From the NCBI GenBank assembly GCA_013399015.1, contig VWZX01010817.1:186001-250000 (forward strand): DNA of 64,000 nucleotides, read 5' to 3'. Shown piece by piece: positions 25,665 to 39,100 of the stretch; within the stretch, counting starts at the first letter, position 1, and every line of letters starts with the position of its first letter. Made by a program: the position numbers and the translations under genes. Source of the DNA: Galbula dea (taxonomy: Eukaryota; Chordata; Aves; Piciformes; Galbulidae). Below the pieces are notes generated by a model. The model was not told the DNA's origin and searched no databases. It saw nothing but the letters and a program-made list of their open reading frames with translations.

Positions 25665-25790
25665 GTTCTGGAAGGAAAACCTATTTACGTTGATTGCTAT
25701 GGAAATCTGGCTCCTTTGACTAAAGGAGGACAGCAGCTTGTTTTTAATTTTTATGCTTTCAAAGAAAATAGACTGCCATTCTCTATCAAG
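25665..25790 (+). CDS. ANK3: ANK3 exon: UPA domain, later part
   Basis: This 126-nt exon is phase 0 to phase 0. It encodes VLEGKPIYVDCYGNLAPLTK then GGQQLVFNFYAFKENRLPFS, ending IK before GTAAAA. The CYGNLAPLTKGGQQ form is typical of ankyrin-G; ankyrin-B has CFGNLVPLTKSGQ (family knowledge). That helps choose ANK3 over ANK2. Confidence 0.97.
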
Positions 25791-26537
25791 GTAAAAGCAA
25801 AAGAAGCCAAATAATTCTGCTGACTTTTTTCTTCTCCCAGTTATAACACTTTTTCAGCCCACTAGGACTAACTTGACCAGAGGGTGTGTCATTGTTTAAT
25901 ATGTGAATGACATGAAGAGGATGTTTTGCATGAAGCCACAAAATAACTGCTGGCAGAGCTGGGACCAGAATGCCCCTGATGTATTCACAGCCTTTTATTA
26001 AAACCACATCTCAAGTTAGACCTCCAGAACATTACCAGTAGTTCACTATTTCCCAGGAACTAAGTGAAGGAGTTGCATTCAGTAACATGCTGTATAGCAG
26101 AACACCTTCCAAAAAGTGTGGACAAGACTGTTCATGTCTAAATTACCGTGAATGGACACTCACTTTTCTTACCCTTATCATTGCTGCCATGCCAAAGAAG
26201 TTTTTAAGCATTTTGGTGAGAATAAGTACGAAGCATGGCACTAAAAAAATGAAGGTGAGAAGGAAATGTCTCTCAGTAATGTCCCAGTCTGGTTAGAGTC
26301 ACTCAGCATCTTCTCTTGTATGGATTTGCCATGAGAGGGCTTCAGCCTGATCCAACTCTTTCATGGTAACACCTATTCTCCTTCAGTACCTCATGCTGAG
26401 CTCCAGCTTAGTAACATTAGTCTTTACCCATTAGATAGCTTCTTGTGGAAAGAAACTCCCAAGAAACTCTCCAGAGACCTCCTCTAGGTATCTGAATTAC
26501 CACTTATTACTAGACTGTACTGAAATTTCTTTTCTAG
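25791..26537 (+). other. ANK3: intron within UPA region
   Basis: This is unique 747-nt sequence. The frames at 25,786-26,007 (minus) and 26,087-26,296 (plus) carry no domain. It ends TTTTCTAG. Confidence 0.65.
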
Positions 26538-26660
26538 GTAAGAGACACCAGCCAGGAACCTTGTGGTCGATTATCGTTTTTGAAGGAACCAAAGACTACA
26601 AAAGGACTGCCACAAACAGCTGTTTGCAACCTGAATATCACTCTGCCGGCACACAAAAAG
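26538..26660 (+). CDS. ANK3: ANK3 exon: UPA domain, last part
   Basis: This 123-nt exon is phase 0 to phase 0. It encodes VRDTSQEPCGRLSFLKEPKT then TKGLPQTAVCNLNITLPAHK and a final K. NLNITLP is the final strand of UPA. The first residue is Val where mammals have Ile, a conservative change. The GTATTT donor is weak but is the only one that keeps phase with the next exon. Confidence 0.96.
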
Positions 26661-27145
26661 GTATTTGTCAGGAAAAGGAAACATTTTCCTTAGGGTTGGT
26701 TTGATTTTCTTTTTGCTCCTTTACTTTTTGTCTTTTTTCTTTTTCCTGCTAGTGATAAAGAAATCCTGTGAAATGCCAGTAACGAGAATGCTTTGGAATA
26801 TGATAAAGGCTTCTTAAATTTATGTTTTATTGGTTTCCTGTCTGTAGAACGCTTTTAAAGTCTCTTGTTACTGTGGTGTCAACTTCCTATAATTTTTATG
26901 ATTCTGTTCACAGCTCATGCTTCAGCCTGAAAATCATAGGTTTATGCTTTCAGTAATGTCACGTGTTGATTTGCATTGGATGTAAGATTTTGTTTTTCTT
27001 TCGTGTTGACATTTCGGATTTGCTTTGCCTATAAATCAGCTTGCATTTTGTGCTCCCAACTTGGTCCTTTTCATATCCTGATATTCTTTTCCCTGCTGTC
27101 CATTATAATATTCCTTGTCTCTGCAATGCATCTTGGGACCAAAAG
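26661..27145 (+). other. ANK3: intron before the 27-nt microexon
   Basis: This is unique 485-nt sequence. A run-on frame at 26,976-27,176 includes the microexon but has no other recognisable content. Confidence 0.6.
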
Positions 27146-27172
27146 GAAACAGAGTCAGATCAAGATGATGAG
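27146..27172 (+). CDS. ANK3: ANK3 27-nt microexon (acidic ETESDQDDE)
   Basis: This phase 0 exon of nine codons encodes ETESDQDDE, the acidic linker that follows NLNITLPAHKK in ankyrin-G. It lies between an AAAAG acceptor and a GTAATA donor. The acceptor is poor: the nearest pyrimidine-rich stretch is about 25-60 nt upstream. So exonic or intronic enhancers probably help its recognition (inference). It is symmetric and could be skipped in frame. Confidence 0.9.
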
Positions 27173-28814
27173 GTAATATAAACACTGTCTTCTGTTTTTA
27201 TTTCCTTCAGATTTAGTGAAGAAAAGTAATATGTTCTAGAAAAAAACAACTCTCTCTAACTATGGCATTGAATTGATACCTACAGAATAACCATATCCTC
27301 GACGTCTGATGGTCTGTTGCAAAAGAGTAGAAGTGCAAAAATGTGGAAAAAACATGATTATATATTATGAAATTAAACCAAGCATTGAATTATAGCTTCT
27401 GGAAAAGGATAGAATTACTAAATTCAGACCAGGTGCATTTTTGGCAAAATCAAGAAGACTGTAGCTGATATGATTTTACCTCTTGGAGTACGCAGACAAT
27501 GCTTTGGTAACTTGTATTTCTGAGAAGGAAGGAAGTATTGATGAGGCCATGATAGTGCTCTACAATATTTTACTCCTGAAAATAAGCTGTACTCTTCTGA
27601 AAAAGCAAAATAGCCAAAAGCTGTTTCTAAATACTGTGTGCAAATCTATTTTCAAAGAAACCTCAGATATTTGCAGCTTGAAAAAATCCCGTGTTTCCTG
27701 GAAACTGCAATGTTAGATTGTCAGGAAATTGATTGGGTTTTACTCATTAGAGCAGCAAAGTTTTCTTCTCTTCCTGGTGGCAAACAAAATAGCCATAGCC
27801 ACCTGCTGATTAAAATAATAAAAAAAACCCAAACCAAAACACTCCTTACATGTTAAAAAATAATAATGGCAACCACATCACTTTGTCTCCACAGAATTTG
27901 CTCCCAGTGAGCTATTATATAGCTATAACAATAGTTTTCTTTCTAAACAAACAATATTTTTAGCCTCGTAATCAAGTGAGCTGACCTCTGAAGAACTTTT
28001 AATATTTAAGACATCACAGTAGCAGCTATGCCACTGAACTCAGTGACTTCTGGTGTAATTTATTGGTTAAGAAAGTAGCCTGCTTTCTAATCTGCATCTC
28101 TGCATTTTGTGCCTATTAAAAAAATCCCCTCCCATGCCTTTTTTTGTCCTTAATGTACTCACTTTAAAGCCAGCGTACATTGTGGTGTATGTGCTTTCAG
28201 GACAAATTAATTTGGGGAGAAATATTTGATCAGTCTAAATTGTACTCATATGAATGTTTTATGTCTGTATCTGTAGTCTTTCATGTTGATCTCCTGTTTG
28301 TAGCCAAAGGTGGTTTATTTTTCAGAGGATGAATAACATCATACTATATCTGATAATGTGAAGCAGTTTTAATGGGATAATCTAGTACTGAGATACTTTA
28401 AGGCAGGATCATGAGCTACATCTGCTACCTAAGCTCTTCTACCTCTTAAGCAGAGATGTTGTGAGCAGGAATGAACCCATGGAGTCATCTCTTAGGGTTG
28501 CCGTCCCATCCCTGCTTGCACCAGGCATGCATAGCAGGTTCCTACCACCTCCAGTAGCCATGCTCCCTGCTCCACAGTGCCTGACACTCATTACATGGCA
28601 GACAGGAATGGAGACTGGCTCCGTCCATTCCCTGCCTGCTTGCCCAAATTTGGCTTCCGCATGCCTTCCTGAAGCTGAACGGAAACATCCGTTCTCCCTT
28701 CTGGGGCTGTGTATGGCACAATGTTGCCTCATCACGCTGAGGTTTGATGATTGGTCTGTTCAAATGGGGGATAGTGATACTAAAGGCACTAACCATGCCT
28801 GTGTTTTGTTGCAG
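27173..28814 (+). other. ANK3: intron after the microexon
   Basis: This is unique 1.6-kb sequence. The longer frames at 28,439-28,796 (both strands) lie upstream of and partly through the next exon, but outside it they have no known domain. No transposon was recognised. Confidence 0.6.
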
Positions 28815-28896
28815 ACAGAGAAAGCTGACCGACGCCAGAACTTTGTCTCCCTTGCTTTACGTAAGCGCTACAGCTATCTGACTGAGCCTGGAATGA
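28815..28896 (+). CDS. ANK3: ANK3 exon: linker between UPA and giant exon or death domain
   Basis: This 82-nt exon is phase 0 to phase 1, with TTGCAG before it and GTGAGT after. It encodes TEKADRRQNFVSLALRKRYS then YLTEPGM plus the first base of the next codon. It can join either the giant exon (giving M-I-ERS) or, when that is skipped, the exon at 41,515 (giving M-SPQSPCERTD). Both joins are in frame, so this is the branch point between large neuronal and smaller ankyrin-G forms. Confidence 0.95.
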
Positions 28897-31800
28897 GTGA
28901 GTTGCTCTTACTAAAGTACTAAACCATACAGACATGACTTTTTCATAAGAAGAGACATTTTTTCTATAAACGTTGTATTTGGTGTCACTCTAGAAAAAAA
29001 CAAAATAAAAAAAAAGAAAAAAGCCCAAAACCACCTATCTAAACCAAAACTCTTGGATGGTCTGTGAACTCTTGTGTTGTGAGAGCTTGAAGAATCCTGA
29101 CTGGCAAGTGGTATGTGTTAGCTCAGTCAAAATATAATAATTTTTTAAAATGCCATGTAGCTCCAGTGTAGGAGGATTGCAAATTACTTTCAAAAAGAGC
29201 CTGTTCCTCTTCCCTTTGAAAGATTAGAGAGAGCTGCTGTAGAAGGGAGTGTTATGCGAGAGTTCAGCAAGGCTGAAGAATGCCATTCAGATAAATGCTT
29301 AAATGTTTCTATTCTTAGCCAAAATGGATTCTCTCATGTTTTGTATTTTCCCTCTTCTTTCTCCTCCTTTTCCCTTTTTCCTCTGTTCCCTGCAGATGCT
29401 TTTTATTCCCTGGCACCACACATTGCTTCCTTTTAAACTTGTGTTCTCCTTGACCAGGCTTGTGGCATTTCTTTCCTTCCCTATTAAATACAATAATGTA
29501 TTTGGCTTAGCTTTCCTTCCCTCACCTCTCCCATCTGAGGTTGACTGCTGTTATTCCCCATTCCCAGGCTTTCTTGCCTTTTTTTTTTCTGCCCTCATGA
29601 CTTCTCAGTTGCTACCCTGCAACAGAGCCTTTGAGAGAATTCCATGAAATCCATAGAAAAACTTCATCGGGTCTTGGGAGTTCCCACTGGATGGCTGCTG
29701 TTTAATTATCCTATAAGATCTGTGGCTTCTTTGGATCGGATGTGCTCCAGAATACATTACACTTCTCAGGCCTGGAAGAAGACTTCAAGCATATAACATC
29801 TGAAGAAGCTATCAGATCTGCTGGGACATCTTGATGGACTGTTAAGGTATCGTCAAAGGCTTGATGGGAACTGAGAGAGGGAGAAGGAATTTGCTTGAAA
29901 TAGTTTGATGACTATATATGTTGCTTACAGTTAGTTTTCCACTGGGGAGAAAAAAAAAAAGTCTTATTTATTCACCAAAGGTCCATCAAGTCTCATTTGC
30001 AAAAAGTTGGAGGGGAAAAATCCTAAACCCACTTGAGTTTCACTCGGGAAAAGAGATGATTAACATAGCAGACATTCCTTTATCTCTTCTGTCCCTTTTG
30101 GCAATGGTTACTACTTGAGGCTGTGAGCTACCCAAATAGGGTATGCAAAAATGATTGTGTTTGCCAGGAAAGATGGTAGATAGTGGTTTGGCCATCAGCC
30201 TGAGCACCACCACCTGTGCACACCTGGTAGGTAGTCAGCAGCTGCCACTACCTGCTGGTGCAAGGGGACGATGCAGTTTTGGAGATGCAGCTCTTCAGAG
30301 AGCACACAGAAAGCCAGGACTGCTGCTGTGGCTGCTTCACACCACAGGATGCTTGCTCCAGTGGATATGAGTGATGAACCTCTACCTGTTCCCAGCGAAT
30401 TTGGTGGCACAGCTCCCAGGGTTTTGGTAGCAGCAGGGCTTATTCTTTTTGCTCACACAAGCTTGTGCATGCATATACACGTGTATATATATAGAACTTT
30501 TTTCCTCTGCACCTCTGCCAGTGATGGGGTGGAAGAGAGCAAGGCAGATGGGATATTCCCCAGCCTCCCTGTCCTTGCCCCCGCTCAGGAAAAAGGACTG
30601 AAGGATGCCTTGGCTCTTTCCAGAAGTGAGATCCCCAGGGAAGAGGAGTGCTGCAGTTGGTTTAGCCTGCTTGGCTCTAGCTGTTTGCTTAAAGCTGAAG
30701 AGGAGCAAGCATGAGCATGAGCCACTTGTATATTTTCTCTCAGTGCTTTCAGTTATTAGCTGCAAGCAAGGAAGTCTAGTTTGGTGCACAGAAGGTAGTA
30801 ACTAACATCTGTTTTGTGATAAAATCTTGAATACAGAGTGATGGAAACTGTTAAGGCCAGAAGTGTTCAGTAGCCAAAAAGGGCTGTTATATAAAACCAC
30901 TCTTTAGAATATTATTCCACTCTCAAATCTTGCATGGTTGAGGGGATTTCTTTGCTATTTCAAAAATAATAAAATTGCCCAGTTCCCTGCTGTTTTGAGT
31001 TATGTCATAGCTGCACACATTGGTAAATTACTCCATTTTCTTGTACTGATTCTTCTTAGCTGTCGTAAGGAGCACTGAAAAAGCATCTTGAACATGTCTG
31101 AATCCATGATTTAACAGGACAAAGAGCATCTGAGAGGGGAGCCTGTTTGTTTGATTGCCTTAGTAGCCAGTTGTGATGGACTAGCTCTTCACAGCACAGT
31201 GGGGTCCCTGTAAAGATATTTCCAAACACAAACTTGCTGAACAAGTTGGTTTGTTGTTAGATTTTTTCAGAATACTTGTGGTTTCTTTCTTGGACTTGAG
31301 ACTGTATGAACTTTTGGTGAATGTTTGGAGCTGCTGCCAATCTTCATAACAAAGTCTAGGTCATTTAATGATGCACACTATGTTTCTTCTTTGGGGGAAA
31401 AAAGAAGTATGTTTGAGCTCAAAGTTAAAAACCGGATGTTTCTTGACATAGTCTGTGCCAGTCAGGCTTAGTATTCAAGCTCTCTTCAACCTAAATGTTC
31501 TCATACTGCAATACCACCAGCCATCCAAATTGCCTTCTGGGCTCTCATTGGCTTGTGTAGGACCAACACGTTTCTCCTTGCAGGATATGGACCTGTGGCA
31601 TAGTGAATATTCACTACTATATAAGAGTGTGTGTGCTTTTAACAGTTTAGTATTAGCCTTGTTAAGCTTCTTTCACTGTAAGTTACTCTCTGTCTATAAG
31701 ACAGATCAAACAGGCTTGACAAATTATTAGTGTAACTTCAGTGAAAGGTATGTTGAATAAGTTGTTTGGATATTTTAGCTCCATTTCTAACTCCAACTGT

Positions 31801-33187
31801 AAAGAAAAAAAAAAGCCCTCTAACTTACTTTCAGTGCCAGCTCTCTGAATGTTACTGCTGTATCAGAGGATATGTATAGCTGTAATGGGATTCCCAGAAG
31901 TACTGTCTTCTGGCATGAGTACCTCCTGTGATGCAAAATGTGGTTGATGATGATTTTGTTCAAAATGCCTATGAATAAGCTGAGTGTTTTGGAGGATTAT
32001 AACAGTTAACAGGTTTGTCCTTGCCAGGAATTTCTTGCATAATATATTGTTTTTTGCTTTTCTAATGTTACCTTTTGAGAAATGTAAACTTGAACAGGTC
32101 TGTCTTTGAGCTGATACACGAAATCTCCTCAAAAGGTACCAAGACACTACATCTTGTAGAAAAAGTGTACTCTTCTTTTAATGGCCTTTTGTGAAATGAT
32201 TTTGTAAGGTTTACATATTTGTGCTTAATGAGTATACAAAATGAATTAATCTCTCTGCTTGTTTTGACATGATACGTTATGCATGAATAAAAACTGATTC
32301 AGTTGCTTTGCTTGCTCACGTTTATCATATACCATGCCTTCCATATTTCATGTATGACATGCTTCTTAAACTCATTTCATGTGAAGTTTAATTTAGTTTT
32401 TACCCAACCAGAGGAATATCGCATGACCAACAAATGCAAAAGTTCCTTTTCTTTCTTTATTATTTATTTTAAATATTGACTCGGAAAAGCTCTTGCTCTT
32501 ATTGGCTTTGTGAGTGTGAAGCATATCCGAATTGTGCATGGGAGATAGAGATTTGAATTTATTCCAGTTGCTTCACAGTTTGCACATCAATTGCCTGTCA
32601 CTAAACTAATTTTGGGTTCTGCATGAAATAGTTCTTGAGTGGTTTACAAAAAAGATCTAGCTACTTAATGTCATTTTAAACAAGTTTATATTTTGTGTAG
32701 GTTCGATATACGAATAGAACAACACCAGAAATTATTAAAAGGATAATTCTAATAGTTGCACAAAACAGAGACGTACCTAAACAGGCAAAATAGAGCTGAT
32801 ACAAATATTTCAGAAGTATCACATCAGAAAGTCAATAGGAAGTAAGAGAAGAAATTTTGTTGTGGCTTTATTTTTACCTTATGGATTCCTTCTTTGTGTT
32901 TTCTATTCTTCATTGTTTGCAGATTCGGTTGCTACGTGCTTTCTGTCTTTCACTTCATGTTGCTTTTTGAGTTGGAGCAGTCATCAGTATATGGCTCATT
33001 CTTTTCTTTTTTCTTTCCTTTCTTAAGTCTTCTTTTGCCTCCTTCATCCTAACTCATGCAAACAATTGTACTTGCTTTTTGTAATATTACAACGTTTACT
33101 GACCAATTTTCTTCTCTGGTCTCTCTGTTTTTCAATCATTTTTGTTGATTTTTATGTTTGATTTTAATTTAACAATTTAAGAAACAG
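28897..33187 (+). other. ANK3: 4.3-kb intron before the giant exon
   Basis: This is mostly unique sequence. The C/T-rich stretch near 29,335-29,600 and the open frames at 30,155-30,805 (both strands) have no recognised domain or splice context. The intron ends with two possible acceptors six bases apart (33,181 and 33,187). No CR1 or LTR was recognised. Confidence 0.6.
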
Positions 33188-36100
33188 TTGAACGGAGTGC
33201 AGGAGCAACAAGATCTCTACCTGCTACTTACTCATACAAGCCATTCTTTTCAACACGGCCATATCAGTCATGGACAACAGCTCCAATTACAGTGCCTGGG
33301 CAAACCAAATCAGGCTTCACTTCCTTATCAAGCTCTTCCTCTAACACTCCTACAGCTTCCCCCTTAAAATCAATATGGTCTGTTTCTTCTGCTTCTCCAA
33401 TCAAATCCACCTTAGGAGCTTCTACCACATCTTCAGTTAAATCTGTTAGTGATGTAGCATCTCCAATTAGATCATTTCGGACAATTTCTTCACCAATAAA
33501 AACTGTGGTATCGCAGCCTCCATACAATATACAGGTTACTTCAGGCTCTTTCGTCAGAGCTCCTGCAGTCACAGAAGCTGCTAGTCTAAAAGGACTGGCA
33601 TCCACTACCACATTCCCTTCTCGGACATCTCCAGTGACTACAGCAGGATCTCTCTTGGAGAGGTCATCCATAACCATGACGCCTCCAGCATCCCCCAAAT
33701 CCAACATTAACATGTACTCTTCAAGTTTGCCACTTAAATCGGTCATCACATCAGCATCTTCACTTTTATCGTCCCCTCTAAAGTCAGTGGTGTCACCTGC
33801 TAAGTCAGCAGTTGATGCTGTTTCATCCTCTAAAGTCATGATGGCCTCGTCTCTCTCATCGCCAGCAAAACATGTAGCTGGGCACACAGATGTACCATTG
33901 CTTAATGGGTCTGTGTCACCTCTGAAATACCCATCTTCTGCCAACTTAATAAATGGATCCAAAGCTGCAGCTGGTTTTCAAGACAAGATCACTGCAGCTG
34001 CACATTCTGCAAGTTGTGCTGCTAATGCAGTTGCTGACACAGCTGAGAGAGTGCTTTCAACAGCTACAACAATGTCATTTTCTCCACTCAGGTCATTTGT
34101 GTCTTCAGCACCATCAGCTTTCCAGTCAATGAGAACTCCTCCTGCAGGTGCTTTGTACACAGCCCTTGGGTCAATATCTGCAACTACCTCATCAGTAACT
34201 TCATCAACAATAACAGTGCCAGTCTATTCTGTAGTCAATGTTTTGTCTGAACCAGCATTAAAGAAGCTCCCAGAGTCGTCTTCACTTACAAAATCAGCTG
34301 CTGCGTTACTGTCACCTATTAAAACATTGACTACAGAGGCGCGCACGCAGCCTCCCTATAATCGAACTTCATCGCCAATAAAATCATCCTTGTTTTTAGC
34401 ACCCTCTGCTCTCAAATTGTCCACACCATCATCTTTATCCTCCAGTCAGGAAATACTGAAAGATGTTGCTGAAATGAAAGAGGATCTGATAAGAATGACT
34501 GCAATATTGCAGACAGATGTCACAGAGGACAAAGCGTTCCAGCCTGAGATACCAAAAGAGGGTAGAATTGATGATGAAGAGCCCTTTAAAATTGTTGAGA
34601 AAGTAAAAGAGGACTTAGTAAAAGTTAGTGAGATTCTCAAAAAAGATGTGTGTTTAGAGAGTAAAGGGCCGGCTAAAGTACCCAAAAGTGATCAAGGACA
34701 CCTGTCTGAGGATGACTGGGTAGAGTTCAGTACAGAGGAGATTGATGAAGCGAGACAGCAAGCTTTGACAAGCCCTCCTATATCTGTTCCAGAGAAGGTC
34801 CAGAGTAAAACTAAAACCATGTCGGAAAAGGATTATAGCTTGTCAAAAGTTATTGATTACTTAGCAAATGATATCGGTAGCAGTTCATTAACAAACATAA
34901 AGTACAAGTTTGAAGAGGGGAAAAAAGAAGGTGAAGAGAGGCAAAAACGCATTTTAAAACCAGCTATTGCTTTGCAGGAACATAAACTTAAAATGCCTCC
35001 AGCCTCCATGAGGCCTTCAACATCAGAAAAAGAGTTATGTAAAATTGCAGATTCCTTTTTTGGAGCAGATACTATTTTAGAGTCTCCAGATGACTTTTCC
35101 CAACACGATCAAGATAAAAGTCCCTTATCTGACAGTGGCTTTGAAACGAGGAGTGAAAAGACACCTTCTGCCCCACAAAGTGCTGAAAGCACAGGGCCAA
35201 AACCACTTTTCCATGATGTACCCATCCCTCCCGTCATTACAGAAACAAGAACTGAAGTCGTTCACGTTATCCGCAGCTATGAACCATCATCCGAAGAAGT
35301 CCCAGAGCAGAAAGCAGAGGAGCTATCAGCCTCAAAACCTTCACCTACGTTTATGGAGCTGGAGCAAAAGCCTGCTGGATCTATTAAAGAGAAGGTTAAA
35401 GCTTTTCAAATGAAAGCCAGCAGCAGCGAAGAAGATGACCATAAGTGTGTCCTTAGTAAAGGTGTCCGAGTAAAAGAAGAGACTCATATCACTACCACAA
35501 CTAGGATGGTTTATCATAAACCTCCATGCACTGAAAGCACATCTGAAAGAATTGAGGAGACAATGTCTGTTCATGACATAATGAAAGCCTTTCAGTCTGG
35601 ACGTGACCCTTCCAAAGAACTGGCAGGTCTGTTTGAACATAAGTCATCAGTAACATCCGATGTTAGCAAGTCTGCTGAAACTTCACCACAACATGCAGAG
35701 AAGGACAGCAAAATGAAACCCAAACTGGAGCGAATAATAGAGGTCCATATTGAAAAAGGTAATCAGGCTGAACCTACTGAAGTCATTATTAGAGAAACAA
35801 AAAAGCATCCAGAAAAAGAGATGTATGTATATCAGAAAGACTTACCTCGGGGAGATATTAACTTAAAAGAGTTGGAAAAACATGATGCTTTTCCTTGTTC
35901 AGATGAACAAGGTCAGCAAGAAGAAGAGGAGCTCACAGCCGAAGAGTCACTTCCTTCTTATCTGGAATCCTCTAGAGTTAACACTCCCGTGTCCCAGGAA
36001 GAAGACAGTCGCCCTAGTTCTGCTCAACTCATGTCTGATGACTCTTACAAAACACTGAAGCTTTTGAGTCAGCACTCAATAGAATACCATGATGATGAGT

Positions 36101-39100
36101 TGTCAGAACTAAGAGGGGAGTCTTACAGGTTTGCTGAGAAAATGCTTCTTTCAGAAAAGCTAGATGTGTCTCATTCTGATACTGAGGAGTCAGTTACTGA
36201 CCATGCTCTACCCCTTAGTGCAGAGTTACAGGGGTCTGATAAACGATCCAGAGAAAAAGTAGCTACTGCCCCCAAAAAAGAGATTCTCTCCAAAATCTAT
36301 AAAGATGTATCTGAAAATGGTGTAGGTAAAATGTCTAAAGATGATCATTATGATAAAGTGACAGTGTTACACTACACTGGAGATGTTAGTAGTCCAAAGC
36401 ACGCAATGTGGATGCGCTTTACTGAGGACAGATTAGACAGAGGTAGAGAAAAGTTGCTATATGAAGACAGGGTGGACAGGACTGTTAAAGAGGCAGAAGA
36501 AAAACTGACTGAAGTATCACAGTTTTTTCGGGATAAAACAGAGAAGCTGAATGATGAGCTACAGTCTCCGGAGAAAAAACAGCATAAAAAAAATGGCAAA
36601 GAAATACATTCTAGCCAGAGCTCTGCCAGCAGCAGCCCTGAGAAAGTTCTGCTCTCTGAATTACCATCATCCAGTGACGAATGGAGCAAGGTGAAGCAGT
36701 ATGCACATGACGGGAAATGCTTTCCCAAACTGGATGAAAGAAAAGCGTCCAGTTTGCCCAGCAGTCCTGAAAAAAGGATATTTGTGCAACCTGCAGAGGA
36801 CTCTAAGCAAACTATGGAACACAAAGGAAGCACTCAGCAGACTGGAGTACCTGAGGTTTCACAGACTGGATTTCAGCTGAAGCAGTCAAAACTGAGTTCC
36901 ATCAGGCTTAAATTTGAGCAAAGTATAAGTCCAAGGAGTAAGGACGTAACTCAAGAAGAAAAAAAGCTGGATGGTCTGTCCAAAATTCCAGTAAAGAAAT
37001 TGCAAGAAAGTAAGTTACCAGTGTATCAGTTTTATTCCAGAGAGAAACACGCAAAGCAAGTAGAGGTTATTGATGGGAGCACGGCTTTACAGAAAGAGGT
37101 GAAAATACAGGAAGATTTTGTTCCAGGCAAAGGGAAAGCTGTCGAAGACTTTCGTGCTTCAGACATACGCAAACAAAGAACTGAGATGAGTAAAGGTGTG
37201 ACAGAGTACTGTCCAGAACCACAGGCAAAAGACCTGGCATATGGCACAGACTCAACAAAAACAAAGGGACACTGGGACAAAAAAATCTATAGGACGTGGG
37301 AAAGTCCTGGAACTTCGAATCATAAAGCGCAAAAAGAAAAACTTGCACATGTGCTGGTTCCTGATACCGTAAAAGAAAACCACGTTGACCATGCTGAAGC
37401 TAAAACTGACAAAAAAAGTGAATTTGTCCCTGTGACAGAGCACAAACTGTCAGCAAATGGAGTGCATTCAGAAGAAGTGAAGGAACTGACTGTAAAATCT
37501 CCCTCAAAAAGGGTTTTATACAGAGAATTTGTTGTCAGGGAGGGGGAGCGTAACGGTGAAGTGGCTGATAAAATATCCAAAAGGAAAGAAGATATTCCTG
37601 TGTCCCATATTCCAGTCAGAATTGTTGAGGAGAAGAGAACCACACTTGATGGCATCTATGAACTTTCAGCTAAAGTGTCCCAATCAGCTGTGATTAAGGA
37701 GAAAGTTGAGAGGCAGATTGATTATGTGGAAGACGAAAAAACAAAGCATTCAGAAATCAGAAAAGTTACCAAGCAGCAGAGCTCAATAGGTCTAAGTCCT
37801 CCTGTTGAGGAAAAGGAGCTATCCCCTAGCAAATCCCCAGATTCTTTAGAATGTAGTCCAGGAAAGGAATTTCCTTCAAGTGAGTTAGTTGACCCCAGTG
37901 CCAGTGACTACTTGGATAAGGTTGCACCGCTAGTAAGCACTGAGGGTGTAAAAGAAATTAAGACCTTACCTGTTTATGTCAGTTTTGTTCAAGTAGGAAA
38001 GCAATATGAGAAAGAGGTGCAACAAGGAAGTATTAAAAAAATTGTCAGTCAGGAGAGTAAGACAGTGCAAGAGACAAGGGGGACATTTTACACAGCTAGA
38101 CAGCAAAAACAACCTCCTTCTCCACAAGGTAGTCCAGAAGATGACACACTAGAACAAGTATCCTTTATAGATAGCTCTGGGAAAAGCCCTTTAACACCAG
38201 AAACACCAAGTTCAGAGGAAGTGAGTTACGAGTTTACATCTAAAACACCCGACTCACTAATAGCTTATATCCCAGGCAAGCCCAGTCCTATACCTGAAGT
38301 ATCTGAGGAATCAGAGGAGGAAGCAGAGGTTAAGTCAACATCTGTAAAACAGGCAGAGGTTGAGGAACCACAGATTGACAAAGCATTATCTAATCATATA
38401 AATAAGGACTCTAACAAAAGACCCAAAGTTAACAGAGTTGCCTACATTGAATTCCCTCCTCCTCCGCCACTGGATGCAGATCAAGGCGAGTCAGAAAGGA
38501 AGCCTCATTATTCCACCGAGAGTGAAATGGAAATGACAGAAGTGAACTTGCAAGACGAACATGACAAATGCCAACTGGCTGAACCTGTCATAAGAGTCCA
38601 GCCGCCATCTCCTGTGCCACCAGGAGCAGAAGTCAGTGACTCCAGTGATGACGAATCTCTCTATCAACCTGTTCCCCTCAAAAAGTATAAGTTCAAACTG
38701 AAAGAACTGGAAGATGACCAGAAAGAAACCTCAAAGCCCAAAGCCCCTGAAAAGATTGAGAAACAGAAAGAGTTAGGACATCCCACTTCTGGGAAACCTA
38801 ATGAGTTTGACATTGGGATTGATTCAGCCCAGAATGATGTAGTGCAAAATGGGAGTAACAATGACCAGTCTGTCACAGAGTGTTCCATAGCAACCACTGC
38901 AGAATTCTCCCATGATACTGATGCAACAGAAATTGACTCTCTTGACGGTTATGATTTGCAAGATGAAGATGATGGTTTAACTGAGAGTGATTCTAAACTT
39001 GCAGGTCCGGCAGTTGAAACCAAAAAGGACGTATGGACTACAGAAGGCATTCTAAAGCAGACTGATCGCTGCTTTAGCCAGAGTAAGCTTGAAGTCATTG

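Noticed and set aside
30155..30805. Overlapping frames up to 147 codons before the giant exon
   Set aside because: Open on both strands, GC-richer intron sequence without recognisable protein features or phase-compatible splice sites.
33264..33962. 232-codon open frame on the minus strand opposite the Ser-rich domain
   Set aside because: It mirrors the biased codon use of the giant exon. TCA/TCT-rich Ser codons give few stops on the other strand, and the protein has no known domain.
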